Source of the DNA: Thermoleophilia bacterium
GTDB taxonomy: Bacteria > Actinomycetota > Thermoleophilia > UBA2241
DNA length: 38,017 nucleotides
Assembly (NCBI GenBank): GCA_016933475.1
Contig: JAFGAW010000066.1
Location: forward strand, 1-38,017
Reading direction: 5' to 3'
Shown here piece by piece: positions 17,761-25,980 of this stretch. Positions within the stretch are counted from its first letter, which is position 1. Every line of letters starts with the position of its first letter. The notes below the pieces were generated by a model. It saw only the letters and a list, made by a program, of their open reading frames with translations. It was not told the origin of the DNA and searched no databases. The position numbers and the translations under genes were made by a program.

Positions 17761-17859
17761 GGCGTGCGGCGAACGTGACGGGAGCGCGGTGAGGGTGCTC
17801 GACCTCACCCGGCGTGCGGCGAACGTGACAGGGGCGCCGTGAGAGCGATCGACCTCACC
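17761..17859. repeat. Two 50-bp-period direct repeats spanning the start codon of the GNAT-like CDS
   Basis: ggcgtgcggcgaacgtgacgggagcgcggtgagggtgctcgacctcacc (17761-17809) and the near-copy at 17811-17859; the second contains the GTG start at 17839. Confidence 0.93.
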
Positions 17860-18432
17860 GTCGCCGGGCGCGATGTCATGGCGCCCGTCTGCCGCGGGTG
17901 CACCTGGTGGCAGTCGCCGCACCCGAAAGACGCCGCCCTGCGACCCGGCTGGGAGCGCGCCGTCGAGGAGGAGGCCGGCTTCTTCGGCCGGGCCCTGGTC
18001 GACGGAGACGACGTGATCGGCTGGCTTCAGGCGGCCCCGAGTCGGCTCGTGGCGCACGCGATGTCGCTGCCCGCCGGGCCGCCGTCGCCCGACGCCTGGC
18101 TCCTTCTCTGCGCCTACTTCTACGACGAGGAGTACCTCGCCGGCTTCCAGCGCCTCCTGCTCGACCTCGAAGCCGCGCTGAAGCTGCGCGACGTGCCGGC
18201 CCTCGAGGCCTTCGCCCTGCGGCGCAGCGACCCGGCCGACCGGTTCCGCGGCTACCTGCGCGAGGCCAACCTTTTCAACCCGGAGGTGCTCGAGGGCGGC
18301 GGCTTCCGCACCGTGGCGCGCTGCGGCGACGTGGCCCGCTACCGGGTCGACCTGGCCACAGTGGTCGCGGTCCCGCGCGAGAGCCGCGCCCGCGAGCGCG
18401 TCAAGGTGCCGGCGGCAGCGCAGCCCGTCTGA
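17839..18432 (+). CDS. GNAT-like protein with CxxC N-terminus (actinobacterial CRxCxxWE-type)
   Basis: VCRGCTWWQSPHPKDAALRPGWERAVEEEAGFFGRALVDGDDVIGWLQ...PSPDAWLLLCAYFYDEEYLAGFQRLLLDLE; resembles acetyltransferase-like proteins but lacks a clear acetyl-CoA loop. Confidence 0.6.
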   Translation: MRAIDLTVAGRDVMAPVCRGCTWWQSPHPKDAALRPGWERAVEEEAGFFGRALVDGDDVIGWLQAAPSRLVAHAMSLPAGPPSPDAWLLLCAYFYDEEYLAGFQRLLLDLEAALKLRDVPALEAFALRRSDPADRFRGYLREANLFNPEVLEGGGFRTVARCGDVARYRVDLATVVAVPRESRARERVKVPAAAQPV

Positions 18433-18537
18433 GCGGCAGCGCAGCCCGTCTGACCGGCCGCGCAGCCCGTCTGAGCGGCAGCGCAGCCCGTCTGAGCGGC
18501 AGCGCAGCCCGTCTGAGCGGCAGCGCAGCCCGTCTGA
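18412..18537. repeat. Six tandem 21-bp units (gcggcagcgcagcccgtctga), each ending in an in-frame TGA; first unit is the CDS 3' end
   Basis: Units 18412-18432, 18433-18453, 18454-18474 (variant ccggccgcg...), 18475-18495, 18496-18516, 18517-18537; partial seventh. Confidence 0.97.
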
Positions 18538-18613
18538 CCGGCCGCCCGCGAGCGTGAGCCACTCGCAGCCGGAGTCGATGCAGGACTCCCCCCAGCAGTC
18601 GCGCGGCAGGCGC

Positions 18614-19876
18614 TCAGTGGAAGAGGCGCGGCAGGCGCCGCTTCCAGTCCTCGGGCAGGATCGCGTCGAGGGCATCGTCGAGCGTGACGATGCCGAGCAG
18701 GTGGCGGTCGGGGTCGACGACCGGCAGCGCCAGCAGGTTATAGCGCGTCATGCGACGGCCGACCTCTTCTTCGTCGAGGTCGGCCGTCGCCGTGACCACG
18801 TCGTCCTCCATGATGTCGTCGACCGCGTCGCCGGGATCGGCGAGCACGAGGTCGCGCAGGCTGAGGACGCCGGCGAGGCGCTCGTCGTCGTCGAGCACGT
18901 AGACGTACGTCATCGCGTGCTGGTCGGGCTGGGTGCCGCGGATCCACTCCAGGGCCGCCGCGGCCGTCGTGCCTTTGCGCACGCTGGTGAGCTCGGTCGT
19001 CATCAGCGCCCCGGCGGAGTGCTCGGGGTGGCTGGCGAGCTCGCGCAGGTCGAGCTCCCGTTCGTCGGGCAGGCGGGCGAGGAGCTGCTCGGCGAGCTCG
19101 TCGGGCACGTCGGCGAGCACGTCGGCGGCGGCGTCGGCGTCGAGCTCGCCGAGCACTTTCACGGCGCGCTCGAGCGACATCTCCGCGAGCGCCGCGGCGC
19201 GCAGCTCGGGCTCCATCTCCTGCAGGGTGTCGGCGGCGAGCTCGGTGTTGAGCGCCGCCAGCACTGCGGCGCGCTCGCGTGGGCCCACCTGGCTGACGAT
19301 GTCGGCGATGTCGACCGGGTGCAGCTCGGCCAGCTCGGCGAAGGCCTCGACGAAGTTGAGCCGCGAGAGCCGCAGTGAGATGAGGTTGACGTCGCCCCAG
19401 GGGACGATGTCGCCGGCGCGCGCGGCGAGCCGGCGCGAGAGGAAGCCGAGGCCGAAGCGCCGGGCCAGTGCGCCCCCGCCGGTCGCGACACCGGTCACGA
19501 CCAGGCGGCCGTCGCGCTCCTCGAGCAGCACGTCCTGCACACGCACGAAGGCGCGCCGCGACATGTCGAGCACCTGCTTGTCGAGAACGGCATCGAAGAG
19601 GGCGATCTCGTCGCCGCTCAGGGACGCCGGCTCGAGACGCTCGAGCGGCACGCCCAGCCGCAGGCGCTCACCGTCGATGTCGAGCTCGGCGACCGCGTCC
19701 CAGGCGGCGCGCAGCTGGTCGCCCTCGCGCTCGACGAAGAAACCGGTGACCGGCGGCGTGTGCGGGGAGAAGACGGCGAGCACGTCGACGAGCTCACCGA
19801 CCTCGACGCCGTCGGCGTCGATGACGATGATGCCTTCGAACTCGGAGAGCGGGAACGGCCCTGGCCCGTCGTCCAC
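18614..19876 (-). CDS. PRC-barrel-like + MgtE N-domain + paired CBS domain protein without a transporter domain
   Basis: HPVDIADIVSQVGPRERAAVLAALN...MSLERAVKVLGELDADAAADVLADVPDELAEQLLARLP (MgtE_N), ALMTTELTSVRKGTTAAAALEWIR and TRYNLLALPVVDPDRHLLGIVTLDDALDAI (CBS). Confidence 0.85.
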   Translation of the reverse strand: MDDGPGPFPLSEFEGIIVIDADGVEVGELVDVLAVFSPHTPPVTGFFVEREGDQLRAAWDAVAELDIDGERLRLGVPLERLEPASLSGDEIALFDAVLDKQVLDMSRRAFVRVQDVLLEERDGRLVVTGVATGGGALARRFGLGFLSRRLAARAGDIVPWGDVNLISLRLSRLNFVEAFAELAELHPVDIADIVSQVGPRERAAVLAALNTELAADTLQEMEPELRAAALAEMSLERAVKVLGELDADAAADVLADVPDELAEQLLARLPDERELDLRELASHPEHSAGALMTTELTSVRKGTTAAAALEWIRGTQPDQHAMTYVYVLDDDERLAGVLSLRDLVLADPGDAVDDIMEDDVVTATADLDEEEVGRRMTRYNLLALPVVDPDRHLLGIVTLDDALDAILPEDWKRRLPRLFH

Positions 19877-20123
19877 CGGGGTGGCTCACATCCTTCCCTG
19901 GAGTGGGCAGCGGCGACGATACCGACGGCCCCGACCACTGTCAATCGTCGCCGGCCCCGGACTGGCCGCCGGGGCGCGGCGCCGCGCCGGGTCACGGCTC
20001 CGCGCCGCGGCACGCCGGCCGGCGGCGGGCCGCCGGCCCACCCGGCCGCCGCGTCCAGCCCGGCGCCAGCGCTTCGGCAGCCGGGCAGTCCCGGCGCGCC
20101 GACACGAGCCGACAGGTTCGTAC

Positions 20124-20129
20124 TAGAAT
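20124..20129 (+). promoter_or_regulatory. Putative -10 box TAGAAT upstream of the NCS2 permease
   Basis: gtacTAGAATgcg 60 nt upstream of the start; -35 weak. Confidence 0.35.
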
Positions 20130-20191
20130 GCGCGCGTCGTCTCGCCGGATCCAGGGGGGACCCGGCCTTCGCCGAGCAGAAAGGAGCGCAC

Positions 20192-21640
20192 ATGGCCGCA
20201 GTGGCCGCGACGACCGGGGGCAACGCCCTCGAGCGGTTCTTCAAGTTCCAGCAGTGGGGGACGTCGCTGAAGCGCGACACCCTCGCGGGGCTCACGACGT
20301 TCATCGTCATGGCCTACATCATCTTCGTGAACCCCAACATCCTCGGGCTCGGGGGCGAGGGTCTGCCCTTCGCCGCCGCGCTCACCTCGACGTGCCTCGT
20401 CGCCGGCGTCATGACCATCCTCATGGGGCTGGTCACGAACCGCGCCTTCGCGATCGCCCCCGGCATGGGGCTCAACGCGGTCGTCGCCTTCAGCCTCGTG
20501 CTCGGCCAGGGGCTCAGTTTCGAGAGCGCCATGGGGCTCATCGTCCTCGAGGGCGTCGCCATCACGATCCTCGTGATCACCGGCTTCCGCGAGGCGATCT
20601 TCCACTCGATCCCACTGGAGCTCAAGAAAGCGATCGTCGTCGGCATCGGGTTCTTCATCCTGTTCATCGGTCTCGTCGACGGCGGCCTGATCAACGTCGA
20701 CGGGGGTACGCCGGTCGGGCTCGTCGAGGTGGGCAGCGTGCCGATGGTGCCCCTCGCCGTGACCGTGGTCGGGCTCCTCGCCACGATCGTCATGCTCGCC
20801 CTTCGCTGGCGCGCCGCGATCCTTCTGGGCATCATCGTCGCCACCGTCTTCGGCGTCGTGATGAACTACATCTGGGACAAGGACGCCGGCTTCCTGCCCG
20901 GCACCGCCGTGATCCCCGACAAGGTCTTCGCCTCGCCCGACTTCAGCCTCGTCGGCCAGTTCGACCTCGGCGCCTTCAGCAAGCTCGGCGTCGCCGCCGC
21001 CCTGCTCTGGGTGTTCAGCCTCATGCTGAGCGACTTCTTCGACACGATGGGCACCCTCGTCGGCGTCGGGGGCCAGGCGGGCTACCTCGACGAGAAGGGC
21101 GATCTGCCCGAGGTCAACCGTCCGCTGCTCGTCGACTCTCTGGCCGCCGTGGCCGGTGGCGCGGCCAGCGCCTCCTCGGCCACGACCTACATCGAGTCCG
21201 GCGCCGGCGTCGGCGTCGGCGGCCGCACCGGGTGGGTGGCGGTCGTCGTCGGCGTCCTCTTCCTGCTGGCGATGTTCTTCTCGCCGATCGCCGCGATCGT
21301 GCCCTCGGAGGCGACGGCAGCCGCGCTCATCGTCGTCGGCTACCTGATGATGGCGACGCTGACCAAGGCCGAGGGCGAAGCCGAGCACGAGCGTGGCGAG
21401 GCCAAGGCCTCGATCAACTTCGCCGACCTCGCCTTTGGCCTCCCCGCCGTGCTCATCATGACCATCATGCCGCTCACCTACAGCATCACCAACGGCATCG
21501 GCGCCGGCTTCATCGCCTACGTGCTGATCCGCGTCGTGCAGGGCAGGGGCCGCGAGGTGAACTGGCTGCTCTGGGTGTCGGCCCTCGCCTTCGTCCTCTA
21601 CTTCATCTTCCCGTACCTGGAGGCCAAGGGCCTGATCTGA
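20192..21640 (+). CDS. NCS2-family (AzgA-like) purine permease
   Basis: TFIVMAYIIFVNPNILG, AFAIAPGMGLNAVVAFS, LSDFFDTMGTLVGVGGQAGYLDEKG, ASSATTYIESGAGVGVGGRTG; aaaggag RBS. Confidence 0.94.
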   Translation: MAAVAATTGGNALERFFKFQQWGTSLKRDTLAGLTTFIVMAYIIFVNPNILGLGGEGLPFAAALTSTCLVAGVMTILMGLVTNRAFAIAPGMGLNAVVAFSLVLGQGLSFESAMGLIVLEGVAITILVITGFREAIFHSIPLELKKAIVVGIGFFILFIGLVDGGLINVDGGTPVGLVEVGSVPMVPLAVTVVGLLATIVMLALRWRAAILLGIIVATVFGVVMNYIWDKDAGFLPGTAVIPDKVFASPDFSLVGQFDLGAFSKLGVAAALLWVFSLMLSDFFDTMGTLVGVGGQAGYLDEKGDLPEVNRPLLVDSLAAVAGGAASASSATTYIESGAGVGVGGRTGWVAVVVGVLFLLAMFFSPIAAIVPSEATAAALIVVGYLMMATLTKAEGEAEHERGEAKASINFADLAFGLPAVLIMTIMPLTYSITNGIGAGFIAYVLIRVVQGRGREVNWLLWVSALAFVLYFIFPYLEAKGLI

Positions 21641-21667
21641 GCCCGCGGACGGGGGCGCCGGGAGGGA

Positions 21668-21702
21668 AAGGGGGCGGGCCACCGGCGGCGGCCCGCCCCC
21701 TT
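21668..21702. terminator. Bidirectional hairpin between convergent permease and TerC genes
   Basis: aagggggcgggcc - 9 nt - ggcccgccccctt, 13-bp perfect stem. Confidence 0.75.
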
Positions 21703-21711
21703 CGCGTCGGC

Positions 21712-22476
21712 TCAGTGCTGCGGCTTCTCCCCGACGACACCCGGCAGCGGCGCGCGCTCGCGCATCGCCCAGGCGCCGCCCACGATGAGCACCGCGAAGG
21801 TGACGACCCAGAAGCCGACCTTGGGCAGGTGCACGGCGAGCGCGGGGTGGCCGAGGTAGGTCACCATGCCGGACCAGCCTTCGATCAGCAGCTTCATGCC
21901 GGCCCAGGCCACCAGCGCGTAGGCGACGTGCTCGAAGCGCGGGTGCCGCTCCATGACGCGCACGAACCAGCCGGCCGCCAGACGGAGCATGAGGATACCG
22001 ATGAAGACGCCGATGTAGATGACCCACAGGACGCGGGTGAGCGCGACGGCGACGAGGGCCGAGTCGACGGCGAAGGCCAGGTCCATGAGCTCGACCCTGG
22101 CCACGACCGACCAGAAGCCGCCACTGCGTGCGGTCATCGGCTCGGCCAACTGCCCCGACGCGTCCTGGTCGGGCCCGTGCACGTGGTCGACCGGCACCCC
22201 GCGGCGCACCTGGGCCACGTGGTGCAGGGCGAGGTAGACGAGGTAGCCGCCGCCGATGATCTCGACCCACCAGAGCCCGGCGATCAGCGTGACGAAGAGC
22301 AGCATGAGGCCGCGCATGACGTAGCCGCCGACGAGGCCGTACAGCAGCGCCTTCTTCTGCAGGTGCTTGGGCAGGCGGCGCACGAGCACGGCCAGCACGA
22401 TGGCGTTGTCGGCGGAGAGCAGGCCCTCGAGCGCGATCAACGTGACGATGATGACGAGGGCTTCGGCGGGCGTCAT
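21712..22476 (-). CDS. TerC-family integral membrane protein
   Basis: IALEGLLSADNAIVLAVLVRRLP and MDLAFAVDSALVAVALTRVLWVIYIGVFIGILMLRL. Confidence 0.9.
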   Translation of the reverse strand: MTPAEALVIIVTLIALEGLLSADNAIVLAVLVRRLPKHLQKKALLYGLVGGYVMRGLMLLFVTLIAGLWWVEIIGGGYLVYLALHHVAQVRRGVPVDHVHGPDQDASGQLAEPMTARSGGFWSVVARVELMDLAFAVDSALVAVALTRVLWVIYIGVFIGILMLRLAAGWFVRVMERHPRFEHVAYALVAWAGMKLLIEGWSGMVTYLGHPALAVHLPKVGFWVVTFAVLIVGGAWAMRERAPLPGVVGEKPQH

Positions 22477-22515
22477 GCCCTCATTCTTTCAGGTCGTCCC
22501 GGCCGGGCAAGCCGC

Positions 22516-22584
22516 CGGCGTGACGGGGAGGGTGACGGCCCCTCTCGTCGGCGTGACGGGGAGGGTGACGGTCACCCTCCCCCC
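22516..22584. repeat. Two 23-bp direct repeats (cggcgtgacggggagggtgacgg) with the second forming a perfect 12-bp hairpin with an inverted partial copy
   Basis: Copies 22516-22538 and 22549-22571 (period 33); ggggagggtgac-g-gtcaccctcccc at 22558-22582; lies just after the PASTA kinase stop (minus strand). Confidence 0.9.
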
Positions 22585-22602
22585 AGGGCGGTCAGCCGGC
22601 CG

Positions 22603-24474
22603 TCACTCCGCGACCGTGATCCGCACCGTCGACCCCCAGGCGGCGAGGGTCTCGGCTTCGGGGTCCTGCGCGATCACGGTGCCGTCCGGCTCAGGACTCG
22701 CCTCCGTGCGGACATCGACGACGAAGCCCATGGACTCGAGCCTCTCAGTCGCCGTGGTCAGGTCCATCCCGTACACGCCGGGCACCTGGACAACGGTGGC
22801 CGTCGGCGTAGGCGTGGGCGTGGGCTCGGGACCGGTGGAGAGCACGATGGCGACCCTGCTCCCACGCTCGACCTTCGTGTCGAACGGCGGGTCCTGGGCC
22901 ATGACGCGCCCGGCCTCGATCTCGGTGCTCGCCTGGGTCGTCACCTCGCCGACCGCGAGACCGGCCTCGGTGAGGGCGGCTATCGCGTCGGCCTGGGTCA
23001 TGCCGACGAGGTCCGGCACGACGGCCTTCGGCTCCCCGGTGCTCACCCAGAACACCACCGTGGAGCCGCGCTCGACCGCCTCCCCGGCAGCCGGGTCCTG
23101 GCGGTACACGCGTCCCTCGGCGACGTCGTCCGAACGCCCGGTCTTGCGGTCGCCCTCGAGCCCGTTCTCGCGCAGCCAGTCGGCGACGTCGCCCTCGTCC
23201 CAGCCGCGGAAGTCGGGGAGCTCCACGGTCTGCGACCCGCCGCTCACCCAGACGTCGACGGTCTCGCCCTCGGCCATCTTCGTGCCCCCGGGCGGGGACT
23301 GGCGCGAGACGAACCCGGCGGCGAACTCCTCGGAGAACTCCTCCTGTACGGCGACCTTGAAGCCGGCGTCCTCGAGCCGGCGGACCGCCGCGTCCTCGGT
23401 CAGACCTACCACGTTGGGCACCTCGACCTTGTCGCCGCTCACGCTCGCCCAGGCGAAGTACCCGACGAGGGCGAGCGCGACGAGCGCGCCGAGGATGAGG
23501 AAGAGCGGCCAGCGGCGGCGCTTCTTCTCCTCCTCCGCCGCCTCCGCGGCCGGTGTCATGACGCGCGTCGCCCCGGCCGCGGTCGCCGCGCCGACGAACT
23601 GCGTGCGCTCTGCTTCGGGGTCGAACCCCGCGGCCGCGACCGGCGCCCCCGCACGCGCCGCCCGCAGGTCGGCGGCGAACTCGGCGGCGCTGGCGTAGCG
23701 GTGATCTGGATCCTTGGCGAGAGCCCTGAGGACGATCTGGTTGAGTGAAGTGGGCATGCCCGGGACAAGGGTCACCGGCTCCTCGGGCAGCTCGTTCACG
23801 TGCTGCATGGCGACGTTGACGGCACTGTCCCCCGAGAACGGCACGCGGCCGGTGAGCATCTCGTAGAGCACGACTCCGACCGAATAGAGGTCGGAGCGCT
23901 CGTCGACCGGCAGTCCGCGCGCCTGCTCGGGAGAGAGGTACTGCGCCGTACCCAGGATCGAGCCCGCCTCGGTCATGCCCGAGTCGCCGGCCCGAGCGAT
24001 GCCGAAGTCGGTGATCTTGGCCGCCCCGTTGCGGTCGATGAGGATGTTCTGCGCCTTGATGTCGCGGTGGATGATCCCGTGGCGGTGGGCGAGCTCGACG
24101 CCGGCGAGCAGGCCGAGGGTCAGGTCGACCGCCTCCGCCCCGCCGAGGCGGCCGCGGCGCCGGATGAGGTCCTTGAGGGTCTCGCCCTCGACGTACTCCA
24201 TGACGATGTAGGGCGTACCGCCGACCTGGCCCCAGTCGTAGATCGCCACGATCCCGGGGTGGTTGAGCCCCGCGGCGGCCTTGGCTTCGCGGCGGAAGCG
24301 CTCGATGAACTGCGCGTCGCCGAGGAAACGCTGCAGCAGCACCTTCAGGGCAACGCGCCGGCCCAGCGTCAGGTCCTCGCCGAGGTAGACGTCGGCCATG
24401 CCGCCGCCGCCCAGCTTGCGCAGGACGCGGTACCGCTCGTTGACGACCTGGCCCTCCTGGAACACGTCGCTCAC
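22603..24474 (-). CDS. pknB: PASTA-domain serine/threonine protein kinase
   Basis: LGGGGMADVYLGEDLTLGRRVALKVL, HRDIKAQNILID, DFGIARA, single TM, then four PASTA-like repeats. Confidence 0.95.
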   Translation of the reverse strand: MSDVFQEGQVVNERYRVLRKLGGGGMADVYLGEDLTLGRRVALKVLLQRFLGDAQFIERFRREAKAAAGLNHPGIVAIYDWGQVGGTPYIVMEYVEGETLKDLIRRRGRLGGAEAVDLTLGLLAGVELAHRHGIIHRDIKAQNILIDRNGAAKITDFGIARAGDSGMTEAGSILGTAQYLSPEQARGLPVDERSDLYSVGVVLYEMLTGRVPFSGDSAVNVAMQHVNELPEEPVTLVPGMPTSLNQIVLRALAKDPDHRYASAAEFAADLRAARAGAPVAAAGFDPEAERTQFVGAATAAGATRVMTPAAEAAEEEKKRRRWPLFLILGALVALALVGYFAWASVSGDKVEVPNVVGLTEDAAVRRLEDAGFKVAVQEEFSEEFAAGFVSRQSPPGGTKMAEGETVDVWVSGGSQTVELPDFRGWDEGDVADWLRENGLEGDRKTGRSDDVAEGRVYRQDPAAGEAVERGSTVVFWVSTGEPKAVVPDLVGMTQADAIAALTEAGLAVGEVTTQASTEIEAGRVMAQDPPFDTKVERGSRVAIVLSTGPEPTPTPTPTATVVQVPGVYGMDLTTATERLESMGFVVDVRTEASPEPDGTVIAQDPEAETLAAWGSTVRITVAE

Positions 24475-24536
24475 TGTCAGCTGCCTCTCATCCGTCGTTC
24501 ATGCTGTACGGCACCCACGCCCGTGTCCCTGCCCGG

Positions 24537-25976
24537 TCAGGGCAGCGACACCTGCTCCAGCGCCGCCCGCAGCACGGCGGCGGCGATCGGAGCGGCCACC
24601 TCGCCGCCCGTCGCGCTGACGCCGTCGATCGCCACCGCGACCGCCACCTGGGGGTCGTCGGCGGGGGCGAAGCCGATGAACCAGGCGACGTTGGTGCCGT
24701 CGCCCTTCTCGCCGGTGCCGGTCTTGCCGGCGACCGGTATACCCTCGAGCGCCGCGCCCGTCCCCGTCCCCGCGGTCACGACCCGCTGCATCATCGTGTT
24801 CAGCGTGGCCGCGGTCTGCGGGGTCATCGCCTCGAGCCACATCTCGGGCTCGGCCGTGCTCACCGTCGTCCCGTCGGCGGCGAGCACCTCGTACACCAGG
24901 TACGGCACCATCACGCGACCGCCGTTGGCGACCGCCCCGGCGACCAGCGCCATCTGCAGCGGCGAGGCGAGCGCGTTCTCCTGGCCGCAGGCGAACCACG
25001 CCGTGCCCAGCGGGTCCATGTCCTCGGTCGGCTCGAGCAGCGCGCCGTCGCGGTAGCGGCCGCTGACGGCGACGGCCTTCTCCGGCAGGGCGAGTGGCGG
25101 CCGCTGCCAGAAGCCGAAGGCCTCGGCGCCGGCCGTCAACTGCTTGCGCCCGACGTCGTTGCCGACCTTACCGAACGTGGTGTTGATGGACAGGGTGAGC
25201 GCCGTCGTGAAGTCGTGCAGGCCGTAGACGGCGCCGCCGTAGTTGGTCACCTTGCCGCCGTAGACGACATAGGTACCTGTGTCGGTGAAGCGCGACTCCG
25301 GGTCGACGGCGCCGGCGTCGAGAGCCGCAGCCGCGGTCACCACCTTGAACGCCGATCCGGGCACGAAGAGGCCCTGCAGGGCGCGGTCGAAGAGCGGCGC
25401 CGACGGGTCGCCCGAGTACCTGTCCCAGCGGCTCTCGAGGCGCTCCAGGTCGAAGCTCGGCGCCGACGCCGCGGCGATCACCGCGCCGGTGCCCGGGTCG
25501 AGGGCGACCACCGCGCCCTGCTGCCCCTTCAGCGCCTGCTGCGCGGCGCGCTGCACGGCCGGCACCAGGGTGAGGCGCACGTCGGCGCCGTCCGGGCGCC
25601 GGCCGAGGATGCGGTCGACCCAGCCCTGCGTGCCGAGCTCGAGGCTCTCGCCGGTGAGAAGCTCGTTGAGCTCCGCCTCGAGCCCGGTGCGCCCGTAGCG
25701 CACGCTGTCGTAGCCCAGCAGGTGCGGGGCGAGCGAGCCCTGCGGGTAGCGGCGCCGGTAGTAGCCGGACCGCCGCACCGAGCCGGCGAGAACGCTGCCG
25801 TCGTAGGCGAGCAGATCGCCGCGGGGGTGCTTCATCTCCTGGGCGATGCGGCGGTGGTTCTCGGGTGCGGTGCGCAGGTCCTCGGCGCGCACGACCATCC
25901 AGTACGTCAGATTGACGATGAGCGCGGCGAAGAGCACGGCGGCGATCACGAAGATCCTGGCGACGGCGCGGTTCAC
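24537..25976 (-). CDS. pbpA: Penicillin-binding protein (PbpA/FtsI-like transpeptidase)
   Basis: N-terminal TM, GLFVPGSAFKVVTAAAAL (SxxK), SINTTFG (SxN), AGKTGTGEKG (KTG). Confidence 0.93.
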   Translation of the reverse strand: MNRAVARIFVIAAVLFAALIVNLTYWMVVRAEDLRTAPENHRRIAQEMKHPRGDLLAYDGSVLAGSVRRSGYYRRRYPQGSLAPHLLGYDSVRYGRTGLEAELNELLTGESLELGTQGWVDRILGRRPDGADVRLTLVPAVQRAAQQALKGQQGAVVALDPGTGAVIAAASAPSFDLERLESRWDRYSGDPSAPLFDRALQGLFVPGSAFKVVTAAAALDAGAVDPESRFTDTGTYVVYGGKVTNYGGAVYGLHDFTTALTLSINTTFGKVGNDVGRKQLTAGAEAFGFWQRPPLALPEKAVAVSGRYRDGALLEPTEDMDPLGTAWFACGQENALASPLQMALVAGAVANGGRVMVPYLVYEVLAADGTTVSTAEPEMWLEAMTPQTAATLNTMMQRVVTAGTGTGAALEGIPVAGKTGTGEKGDGTNVAWFIGFAPADDPQVAVAVAIDGVSATGGEVAAPIAAAVLRAALEQVSLP

Positions 25977-25980
25977 GGCC

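Noticed and set aside
18412-18537. Possible CRISPR array
   Set aside because: Contiguous 21-bp units without unique spacers and no cas genes nearby.
17737-18675. Minus-strand ORF encoding repeated CRSDGLR heptapeptides
   Set aside because: Result of reading the 21-bp array in antisense; no RBS or domain, and overlaps the GNAT-like CDS and the CBS gene end.
19980-20100. Very GC-rich palindromic intergenic stretch as a regulatory element
   Set aside because: Contains small inverted repeats expected from composition (ggcc/ccgg runs); nothing specific enough to support a call.
19903-23748. 1281-aa plus-strand open frame
   Set aside because: Antisense or out-of-frame to confidently assigned NCS2, TerC and PASTA kinase genes; R/G/H/D-rich composition is typical of shadow ORFs in very high GC DNA.
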